A stretch of DNA of 24,891 nt, from the NCBI GenBank assembly GCA_964200185.2, contig CAXNAD020000196.1, forward strand, positions 1-24,891. The letters run 5' to 3'. Each line of letters begins with the position of its first letter. Within the stretch, counting starts at the first letter, position 1. The notes under the pieces were generated by a model. That model did not search any database, was not told where the DNA came from, and saw only the letters and a program-made list of their open reading frames with translations. This document shows positions 1 to 9,663 of this stretch, in pieces. The position numbers and the translations under genes are program-made. This DNA is from Choristocarpus tenellus KU-1152. Taxonomy: Eukaryota > Phaeophyceae.

Positions 1-348
1 GTGTTTAGCGCGCGCAATCGTATCTGACCGCGCGTCTTTACATACAGTGTGTGTCGGCCATCCCAAAAAGGAACCTGTCCCTGACAGATATATTTTCTAG
101 TGAAAGGGAAATCCTTAAGTGTTCTGCGCGCGGGTATATTCTGCGCGATGTTCCTATCACCCATTTCCAACTTCGATATATATACCCACAAGTACCTTCT
201 TGAAGATGTTAGCACCTCCCTCTACCCGAGTTGTTAATGATGAGGTTTGTATGCTTAAGGATACTCTCTCCCTTGGTCACTTCCCTTGCTGAAAAAAATT
301 GTCAACAATATGCTTACAAAACACGCCCCCCTTCTGTGAACGCACTTC
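1..348 (+). promoter_or_regulatory. Putative upstream/promoter region of the SET methyltransferase gene
   Basis: No coding block is recognised here. The first 150 bases contain several GCGCGC-type clusters (about 8-15, 28-35, 125-132 and 143-148). A TATA-like run, tatatatac, lies at 177-185, roughly 170 bp before the proposed ATG at 349. An in-frame stop at about 337-339 lies just upstream of that ATG. Promoter function is inferred from position only. The transcript could start further left, outside the window, with an extra 5' exon spliced to the AG at 359-360. Confidence 0.3.
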
Positions 349-3300
349 ATGTTAGTGCAGGTGAGGAAGAGGTTTTTGAACTGGTCCAGCTCAGGAAACA
401 AGGATATCAACATCTCCCCTGATATTGACATGTTCCACCTCTTCAGGGAGGTGTGTATTATCTGTATCGTAGTACAGTAGCACCCACTGACCGTAAATAT
501 CTTCAATTGAGGTTATGGTGTTACTTGTCGTGTTGGGTTTCTTTCCTCGTCAATTTTTTCGCCTTTCACGTGTGATATTGAAGGACATGAACGCTTGCAA
601 CGGAGTAGTGATTGCTGCCAGCTGTTTATGCCCCCCTTTCTTCCCTTTTCCCTGCTATTCGATGACAGGGCTACCGTGGAGTTGTGGCGATCCGAGACAT
701 CCCAAAGGGGGTTGTTCTTTTGCGTATAGGACGGTCTTGTTGCATTGGTCCGCAGACATCAGACTCAACAAAGGATGAGTGGAGGGAGGCTATGTCCTCC
801 TCGGAGATCATGGGCATTGCCAGGTCGTGCATCCCAAGATGCCGCATGGTCAATTACAGAATTCGGCAGACTACTCCTCCTCTCGTTACTTCGTCCCCCT
901 CTCTACCCTATGTAAAATCTTCAAAAACTGAAAATTCTGGAGAGCGGATATGAAGCGTAAATTCTGTATGGTGTAAACGTGATGAGGCAGCAGCGAGGGA
1001 TTGCGTATGGTATATTCCATTCCGTTTATGCTGCTGAAGTAGCATCCACACACACTCACATCTATGAATAGTTGCAAAGGGAACATGTTCGTCATCACAA
1101 TATAGGTTCCTGTGCTTATTATACTTCTTTGCTTTAGTTCCAGGTATTTTCGAATATTTTGTTGAGAACAAACTACTAATCAGGAGGCATCATATGCTGA
1201 CAGCATGCTCCTCCAAGCCTCCTGTCTACGGGAGATAAATCTCAAGTTTGCAATCCAGATATTTCTGTTTCATGAAAGTTGGTGTATATCTGCTTGTCCT
1301 CGAATAAATGTGTAAAATTGCTAGCGCTATAGTTTTCTTCATGTCTCACCCCCCCTAACTCTTAAACCCCCTTTGCTTTCACTCTGTTTGGGCAGCAATG
1401 ATTCACATTCCACCAAGCCTCGGCTCAGTAAGGCATGCTTCACGGTGCTGCGTATCCTGCACGAGCTCGGACTTGGAGAAGCATCACCTTTTCATTCTTA
1501 CTTGAGTGTTCTCCCGCAGGATCATCGGATACCTATTGAGTGGAATGCTGCTGAGCTGTCACTGTTGAAGGTCTGTTGACTTCGGTCCTTTTTGTGTGTC
1601 TTCCTTTCACAATCATAAAGTTTGTGGTGTTGCAATTCAACTTCTTTTTCCTGTATGTAGTATTCACAATATCTCATGACTCATATCTCAACTTTTCAGG
1701 AGTGAAATACAGTATATCCCCATATCCCCTGGACACTGCTGTAGGTATGGTGGGCCTCCCACTTTAATGCAAGAGACTTTAGTCACTGTGCAATGAATGT
1801 AGATCTGTGGTTAGATGTGGACCGCGTTAACCCCAAGTGGACTCTCTTCATTCTAGCTTTCGATGGAGGCATTGGAATTTTTCTTATTGTTGTTGCAGAT
1901 TGGGCATCCTTGAAATGAATTATGCCTTAGGTGAAACTTCCTCACTATCACTGCCCCCATATATCAAATGGTTCAATGCCGTCAAGTAGCCCTGACTGTT
2001 ATTTTCACGTTTGTGCTGCTGTTACTCCAGTATATGCAACTTGTCAATCTTGTGGTTGTGACTGAGGGTAAGGCACAGCCAACGACCTTTGTCCATAACC
2101 CTTATATGCCTCATCCAATGCAGCTGTTGTGCTGTTTGAATGATTGATGCCAGCATCCTCCATTGGTGTGTATCTGGCAGATCATAGTTGTAGGTAGTTA
2201 GTGTCGAATCACTTGATCATGACCTCTGTACCTATGTTCAACATGGACAACTTCCCTAACCTGGGAATACTACCAACTTGTAAAATGTAATGCTCATGGG
2301 CTGGTCTGCGAACTTATCCCACAGCTTGTTCACTATGTGGGGGTAACACCATACTTTGCCACAAGTGCCACTAATAGACAGGTTCTACTTCCCTGTGCCC
2401 AACATGAGAGCATATGTCACTGCAATTATGCACAGTAACTGTCAGTGGTCAACCCTTAACACTTTACGATACTTGAGAGTACTTGGGTAGGTACCCACCA
2501 TGCCTGGAAGGGATCATTTGTGTTCTCAAAACTCTTTGTGAGACTTCCATCTTCAAATGACCTCACTCTCCAAAATTTTAGGTCCCAGCTTTAGTTTGGA
2601 TATATGACAATTTTTTTGTGACTATGATCTAACTAAACCTTCAAAATTTTCACTGTTCAGTCTGTCGCTCGCTCTTCAACGCATTGTGCACTAGAGACTT
2701 CATACTTTTGAGACAGAGGGATTAGTGCATAAGATTTATGGGGTGGGAGTCTTGTGTCTAGGGCTCTAGTTGCTACTGGTTGAGGGTGGGATAGGAGATA
2801 TAGATGGGGAAAATATGAAGGTGTTTTAGGGCTCCTTACAATTTCTATTTGTTGCCATGCAAAGTAGTGACTGTAATGAGTATGCTGAGCTGTTTCAGTT
2901 TTCTCAAGCACCTGGTGAGAACATGCTGTCACTATCCTTGTTCATTTGTCGTGTTTGATTTTTCCACTTTTTTAGACATCTTGCACTTTTCCAGCCTATG
3001 ACAGCAAAACACCATCTTTGGATATGTACTTCATGAGGAGACTGGTTCTCATGGCCAGGATTTTCTAATGTTCTTTGAGTTGGTTGATGTTGCTGAAGTG
3101 TAGAGCACCTTGCACTATTCTTACTATTTTTTTAATGCCAACCTCCCCCCCTACATATACAGGGACCAATAGCAGTTAAATGGTTGAGACCGATCTACAT
3201 GAACATTCACAGAGCACATCAAGTCAGTTTTGCTTTTCAATACAAAAATGTAACACTATTGTTTCTGAGAAAATTCTTGGTGGTCTATGATATGTCGCTT

Positions 3301-6300
3301 CGAGTAAAGGTGATACACATTGCACATATGTTCTGCTTGATTATGTCACCTATGTTCTTAGATATTGGTGTTTCAGATACATTCAGCCTCTCTTACCCTC
3401 ACAAACTAGAGAGACAAATCAAACTCATCATTATCTGTCAGACTCTTTTAAGCATCCTAATTTCACTCCTTGTCTGACCTGACCTGGCCTTTTGCATAGA
3501 GCACAGCTGCGGAACCCTTGGTGGGAGCAGGAACTCTTCAAAACCAGTTTGTTGTCTTTGAACAGATGGTTGCAAGGCACCCCAAGATCTGGGTGCCAAA
3601 TATGAGCACAAAGGATATGTTCGCCAGAGCAGTCAATTGGGTAAAGTAAAACTGCTTTGAGTGCTTTGTTACGTGATGCTTTGCTGTTTACTTTCTATTG
3701 ACTTGAAGATGCTTCTCAACTCAAAGTGCCAGGCCCTCAGATTAGGAGAGATGGAAAGCGCCAGAGATGTGTGCAAAGATCAGCAGTGCTTGGAGCTTAG
3801 AGTACAGGGATGTGTGTTGTTGGTTCCTCTGCACATTTTTGTTTTGTTCTTTTGCGTTGTGGTAAAACTACCGCGTGAGGTGTGCAGACTTTACAAATGA
3901 ATAAGTCTTGCCCTGCAGTCACCATTTTTCTGGCTGAACCTACCCGGAGGTTAACCCCCCAGCCCTCCTGTCAGTGTGATACATTTTTTTACGAGAAGCA
4001 CAAGCTCCTTTGGAAGTGACTTTTGGAAGTGCCTTAGGAAAGTATTGAAGCAGAAGAAACATGATGACAACTCAACCCCTCTTCCCAAAACCCATCGATT
4101 CCGTCGCTGCTTCCCAACCCCTTCCCACCTCTTGAGATGTAGGTGCGTTCAAGGGGCTTCACTGTATTTGGTGAGCCGTACATGATACCTGGAGCGGACA
4201 TGTTCAACCATGATCCCGACCACCAATCAGTTCAGTTTGCAACTGATGAAGATGATCATTTCATCATGCAGACGGTGAGTCCAGAGAACACATGTTGTGT
4301 GTCTGACTTGGTATTGGAATGGAAGTCTATGTTCGGGTTTGATCATCAGTTGAGGGTGCAAGGATGGCAAGACAAATTTAGGTATTTCTGTTGAAATGGA
4401 TACATGCACTCCTTTGGATGCTCCAAGTTGTTGCACGAGAGCCTTGCAGCAATCTTTGAAGTTGGGTAAAACACTGAGTCGCCACTCAAGAAGGAAAGCC
4501 AGAGATTTGAGGATCGCCTCACGAGAGATCTTTTTTCTGAGAGATGCAAATCAGATTGCGCATAAAAATGTGTTGATCAATATGTACATACACCTTGTTT
4601 CTTTCTTTGAGAGCCCGGATGTTCTGCAAGAGGCCCCTGTCATGCAGGCAGGTTTCTTGCAGCGCAGGGGTCAGAATACTCAATGGTGAGACAACCACTG
4701 TCGTCTACAATATGCTGCTATGCAGGCATTGAATAGAATTGCACCACTATGATAGCAAGTTGTTACAAATATATGCTGGGAGTAAGGGAAATTGCCTTGC
4801 AATCCCAGACACTGTGTTGGGGGGGGTAGGAGGTCGACTATCTTCATAGGTCAGAGTGTAGGTAATTCAGGGCTTCGGCTCTCTAGTGTTGCCTGCTTGC
4901 TGTATTTTGAATGAAAAGTGAGCACTTGGTGCCCATGTGTGTTTGCTTTTTATCTTGGAGCATCAGTCAGTCATAAGCTGTTCAAGATTTAAAACCAAGA
5001 CTCAAAAGAAACAGAAATTTTGGCTGTGCTGAGCAAAGTGGAAGTATCGAGAAGAAGAAAACCTGGTTCTGTAGTATCTGTAAGGGAGTTGGTTTTAAGG
5101 CCTGCAAGTGAGGTCAGAGGTACAGTCAACATGAACACAAGCAAACAATAAGGGAGGCAAGGAAAGGGGTGTGGGGGGTGGCACCTGCAAGGGTTGCAAG
5201 TTATTCCAACTGTAGCTCATGGGGCAAGCTGAGAAGGCGAGGGCAAACTGCTTGTGGGGTTGGGCGGTGATAATATATGTCGCAGGTAAGGGTGTCAGTC
5301 AGAATATAAATAGAGCAGGTTGTGTTTGACTGTTTTTTTTATTTTTTGAGCAAAGGTTTTGTCCGCAAGACTCAAAAAGTGACTTTTTGGTGGTCATTCG
5401 CCTTTTTCTTGAAAGTTAAAATGCATGACCGACTGATTCTCTGAAGGGGTCCTGATGTTTGAAAGTTTTTCGTAACTGCTGGCAATCCCTGCAAATTGTG
5501 GTTAACGAGGGAGGTTGATTGTTAGGCTGTGACTGTCTCAAGCATCCTCAATGCCCCGAAGCCGTAATTTGCTATCGCTGATTTGTAGGCCAAGGTGGGG
5601 GTTGTAGAGTTGTGTGCAACACGGGTCTGACTGCTCTCTGCTTGTTAGCACTGCGATTAGCATTGCACTTTGCTTCGACCGTGCAGCATGGTTGCATTGC
5701 CACGTCCCCCTTCTCTCTACCCCCCAGAATACTACATGCATGGAAAGACGAGTTGCGCACCCAGGTGGATACTCATTCGCTGAACTACTGCATAGGAGTT
5801 TGATGTTGGATGTTGGTTAATTTTCACCCGGCAGTGGCAACAGAAGAAAGTAAGCAGGTTTATGTGCAGATTAGACTTTCAGCAAGAGACTGCAGATGAA
5901 GGACCGGCTGTTATTCCTTGGTGGTCCAGCGAATGAGCGATCGCCTGGGTGCGGAAACTCGCCACATTCTATGCATTTCGGGGAGCGGGGAGGGGAGGTG
6001 AGTGGCAATGCCAGGCATGCTCTACCATAAGAGTGAAGAACAGCAGGCAGTGAAGTTGGGCATGCATGTTCGCCACTGGCGGCTTGTGAAGCATTCATGC
6101 AAGGAGAGCTGGATGTGCTAGTCTGTAACTTGGGGCACAGTCAATGAATAGAGTTTTGTTTGTGCTTTATGGTCCATGAAGTCGGTAAGCAAAGCTTATG
6201 TCTGCTGGTATAGTTGGGTTGTAATATCTGTGCTCATGCCCAGCTCTTCAGATATTTTCTAAAACGCAAAGAATCTTCACTACAGATTTGCTCTTTCCCT

Positions 6301-9145
6301 CAGCAACTCAGCTATTTCATCTGTACCATACTCTACACATATGTCCGGTACTTGGGAAGTGAGGAAATCAGTGGGTAGGGGCAGTCTATCAGCTGAGTGA
6401 GGATGGTCTTCGTGGGGCGAGTTAGACAAGGGGCATGAAATTGGCTGGGTGACTTGATCGAAACACATGGGGATGCTCGTCTGTCATGGTAGACAACAGT
6501 GACGAGTAGTTAAGAGGTGCTGGCTGTGCAACAAGGGCATGTGTGATCTCTAGCTGTGGTGCAAGTTGATGCGTATACTGTGGTTTTTGTTGGACAACTT
6601 TGAAGGTGTCTGCCTTTTTGACTTATGCTTGTGGGTACTCTTCTTTTGTCCGATGGATTATCCCTCCACAAGAAATATGTAGTCTATCGGTGCTTGGGGC
6701 TGGCTGTTGCTTCTGGGATGCTCAGTTGTGACCTGTGTGTATTTGGTAGTGCGGATTGTGGATGAGTCTCAACTGAGGAATAAGGAAGGGGCAAAAGATC
6801 GACAGAGCAAGGATGTAGTCCGCCCCCCCTGGTGTAGAGGCGGTCCTGACCTTTAAAATGTTTCAAGGATGACCTTGCGAGGAGCTGTTTGGTTGCGGGG
6901 ATCTTTACTGTGGTCTCTGTTTTCAATTACAGAAGACCCAAGGTTGCTGTCCATGGCGCCTTATAGTTATACTCAAGAATTTGGGTGTGTTGATTAGCTC
7001 CCACTCCTGGGATGACGAAACCAGGCTGGAAGAGATGAGTGGTGGAACTCTTCCTCACGGAAGACAGTGATGGACCATGAAGCTGGGACCCTTGGGATGG
7101 ACCTGATCCTGGTCATTATTCCGCTGGTTGAGACTCAAGTGTAGTTATCTACAGAGACTTGGCTGTCTGCCACATTTTTATTCCATAGTAAGCTCCTGAG
7201 GCCTGTGTGTGTTTGCTCTTTTATTTGGAGGCATTGGCCAGTCATAGGCCATGCTTCTACCATCCATAGTGACTGAGGATGCCAAGCAATGAACAGATCG
7301 ACTGAAGGGCAGCCAGCAGTTCTGGTCTCACATGCTTTCGTGGATTCAAGTCTTCTATTCACATGTGTTTCGAATGTTTTTCTCCTAACATTATCTTTTG
7401 CCTAGAACTCAACAGTGGAGTGATCATGCTTTCAACTCAGTTGTGGAAGGTTGAAATCTCTTCTACTGCCCTCATTCTGCTCATCCTACTTCCACGTGTG
7501 GTGACAGGTGCATCCAGTCAATGCAGGAGAGGAACTGTTTAGCAGCTTCGGGCACCTCTCCAATGCACAACTGCTGAACTCTTACGGCTTCATCCTGCCA
7601 GGGTATGCCCCTGACCTTAAGACTATCCTACTGATACTTTTCTCCTGGGTTTCATGCCCAGAAGAGCTACTTGTACTTGTGATTTTTGCATTGTGGTTCT
7701 TCTGTGTAGCTGACCTTTTCTCCTTACCTGAGTGGGATGGAGTTTGATTATAATTGTTCTGTTTTATAAGGTAAACTCACATCAATCGATAGGTTGCATC
7801 TAGAGTCTTGTCTACCAGAATTTCTGGGGCAATATTTTACCCTTCACTGCCCATCTTGTTTCTGAGCAGTTATTGCTTCGACAGAGTATATATTGATTCT
7901 GAATCCCTAAAGGTGAGTCAACACAATCTGCTAATTTGCAAGAGACCAAGTACCACTGTTCTCACTTCTTCCACCAACCTCTTATCCTAATTTTCTCAAA
8001 TCAAGGAATCCATTTGACACAGTACTAATTCCTCGGGAGCTGGTCATTGAATGTTGCCATAAAATTTTTATTAGCACTGAGGGTGGTTCATCTATGGAGG
8101 ATGAGGCAGATACAGTGTGGCAGCAGCGACTGTCTATGGTGGACAACTTGAGTGAATTTGCCCAAGCTGGAAGTGCCTTTCTTATCTCTAAGTATGACCT
8201 CTTACCAGAGGATCTTGCTGAAATGGTGCAGGTCAGACCGATTGAATGACTGGAGTGCTATACTATTGCTGTGCAATTTTGAAATTATACTCAGGGCCAA
8301 CCTCAAGCTTCACCTGCTGTACGAAAGAAACTAGAATGAAACTTGTCAAGAGTGTATCATGCTACACACCACCTTATACAGTTTGAACAGCTAACTTTGT
8401 ACTCCACCTCTTACATGCGCCAGATCCTCATCGTAAGCAGTGATCCAGAGGTGGTCTATGGAACGATTGCATCGATCGCCCAGGCAAAGTTAGGTCAATA
8501 CAGCTCTGCTTTCAGGAGTGATGAGAGCACACATGCAAGTGCTGAGGGGGAGGAGGAAGTTGCAGTTCCTGGTGGTATGGCAAGGAGAGATGCTTTGAGC
8601 CTTGCAAGGATGCTGGTGGCAGAGGAGAAGAAAATTCTCAAAGACTTGAGAGTGCAGCTCATGACAGAGGTATGAAAACCTTTACCAGTTGCTTTGCCTG
8701 GAGGTTTACGGTGGATTTGTTATGCACCTACCACTCCTGTCACGGAAGTTACTCCCATGTATTCTTGCGGAATGTCAATGTTACCAGTGGGATAAAGACG
8801 GTGACCTTCATGTTGGCACCTTGCTAGATGGTAAAGTGTTTCTACCATAGTACCCATACAATCCTATAACCTTGTCAGGTGGGATACTCTTGAGGCAAGT
8901 GCCGAAAATTCTTGTTTTTTATAAAATGGAACCAAGTTTACATACTATCCTTCTGGTTCTGAAGCTGATGTGGTGAGTGTTCTCTCCATTCCCCCCTGTG
9001 AACGCACTACCTTGCAGTCACATTATGCCACTTTAACAATTGATGACTTGCTCACCTTGGGTTTCAGGTTTTGGAAGGGAGCGATGAGGATGAGGATGAG
9101 GGTGATAAAGGTGCCAGTGCCAAGAAGCAGCGGACAGGACCATGA
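349..9145 (+). CDS. SET-domain protein lysine methyltransferase (SETD6/RLSMT/Rkm-like), 9 exons
   Basis: Predicted to transfer methyl groups from S-adenosylmethionine to lysines of protein substrates. Exons: 349-450, 669-823, 1396-1570, 3500-3640, 4143-4274, 7508-7602, 8006-8231, 8424-8669 and 9068-9145, giving 449 aa with all junctions in phase. The SET N-lobe begins GYRGVVAIRDIPKG (residues 35-48). The catalytic core has VRSRGF (192-197), ADMFNHD with the SET Asn-His at about 213-214, AGEELFSSFG, and LLNSYGF with the conserved Tyr at about 261. A long insert (about 86-191) lies between the N-lobe and the core, as in SETD6/RLSMT proteins. Residues about 268-420 fill the place of the C-terminal helical substrate-binding domain. 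The end is acidic then basic (SDEDEDEGD, KKQR), possibly nuclear. The DMFNH context is nearest to SETD6/Rkm-type enzymes as I recall them; the substrate is unknown. The weakest calls are the first exon (an upstream exon is possible) and the poor donor at 823. The intron at 4275-7507 is unusually long. Confidence 0.85.
824..1395 (+). other. Intron 2 of the SET gene
   Basis: A 572-bp intron with a weak donor (CAG/GTCGTG) and a good acceptor (pyrimidine-rich stretch then GGGCAG). I see no coding block in it. The stronger GTAAAA at about 912 would not restore the frame to the next exon, so I preferred 823. Confidence 0.5.
1571..3499 (+). other. Intron 3 of the SET gene, 1.9 kb
   Basis: No recognisable protein similarity on either strand. 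The short open frames here do not resemble any family I know. The intron runs from GTCTGT after an LLK codon block to the acceptor TTGCATAG before AGC ACA GCT. The flanking exons join in phase 0. Confidence 0.6.
3641..4142 (+). other. Intron 4 of the SET gene
   Basis: A 502-bp intron between the codons for VNW and VRSRGF, with donor GTAAAG and acceptor GATGTAG. No other content was recognised. Confidence 0.65.
4855..4980 (+). repeat. Diverged direct repeat, copy 1
   Basis: Similar in the same orientation to about 7134-7250. The best core is 4931-4979 against 7201-7250: both carry tgtgtgtttgct, then a T-rich stretch, tTGGAG, and cagtcata. Identity by eye is about three quarters in the core and weaker to the left. 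It lies within intron 5 of the SET gene. Confidence 0.45.
5681..6025. repeat. Imperfect inverted repeat, arms about 105 bp, inside a SET intron
   Basis: The left arm 5681-5787 matches the reverse complement of the right arm 5921-6025, with a spacer of about 133 bp. Shared blocks in order are gcattgccac, a pyrimidine-rich tract, atgcat, cgagtt, cgcacccagg and ctcattcgctg. Translations of the arms also share HPG followed by SFA. The pair may be a degenerate MITE-like or inverted-duplicated element, or an old hairpin. No target-site duplication was identified. Confidence 0.5.
7134..7250 (+). repeat. Diverged direct repeat, copy 2
   Basis: Partner of the copy at about 4855-4980, with the core at 7201-7250. 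Together the copies bracket about 2.15 kb of non-coding intron. They could be remnants of one dispersed element or flanks of an old insertion. Confidence 0.45.
7603..8005 (+). other. Intron 6 of the SET gene
   Basis: A 403-bp intron with donor GTATGC and acceptor ATCAAG, in phase 2. Joining the flanks gives LPG followed by NPFDTV, the order expected after the catalytic YGF motif. An open frame at 7808-7990 inside it is not needed and matches nothing I recognise. Confidence 0.65.
8670..9067 (+). other. Intron 8 of the SET gene
   Basis: A 398-bp intron with donor GTATGA and acceptor GGTTTCAG, in phase 0. No other content was recognised. Confidence 0.65.
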
Positions 9146-9663
9146 TGCTTAGATTTGCGAAAGATTGCCCAGGACTCAAAGCTCCAGCTACTCTTTGCCA
9201 CTGCTTGGTCTGCTTCAGTCGCTGGAAAGCAGCATGAAGAAGCCAAGTAGGGACTTTTGAAGCCTGATTTAACACAGTACCTCGTCTTTGCTAGATTCAA
9301 GTAGAAACTGTGTTCCCTACTACACAACCACATTACACGTATCCCTCATCGTTTGTTCACAAGAAAGCACGCAAGGGGCACAATCTTTTACACCAAATAT
9401 CATACAAGTGTGGATAAGATGCAGGGGTCACAGTCAACGCAAGACAAAAAGTTGACAATGGAAGGAGAGAAAAAAGCATGTGAAGTGCACTGGTACCTAC
9501 TTTTGGCAGGAACTGTTTTTCAGCTACATATTTTTCCTCAGATACATGTTTATATATTTTGGAAGAAACAAAAGGTATCAAACCAGTCATGCTTCCCTTA
9601 CATATCAAGCAGTGCCTTTCTATTACCTCCTCAGGGCAAAAGGTTAGATGGAGGATTCACCAC
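9146..9663. other. Convergent intergenic/3'-UTR region
   Basis: Lies between the stop of the plus-strand SET gene and the stop of the minus-strand zinc-knuckle gene. It probably holds both 3' untranslated regions. A 107-codon plus-strand frame at 9353-9676 shows no family signature and overlaps the end of the opposite gene, so it was not called. No clear AATAAA signal was identified on either strand. Confidence 0.5.

Larger units (their letters stand above)
4275..7507 (+). other. Intron 5 of the SET gene, 3.2 kb, holding repeat relics
   Basis: The longest intron in the window. It interrupts the SET core between FIMQT and VHPVNAGEE, with donor GTGAGT and acceptor GTGACAG, in phase 0. No conserved coding block was found inside. 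It does contain an imperfect inverted repeat (arms 5681-5787 and 5921-6025) and a diverged direct repeat pair (about 4855-4980 and 7134-7250). Its size probably reflects old insertions. Confidence 0.65.

Noticed and set aside
7808-7990. Possible exon in SET intron 6
   Set aside because: Joining exon 7508-7602 directly to 8006-8231 gives the expected YGF then NP-D order in phase. Including this segment would break it.
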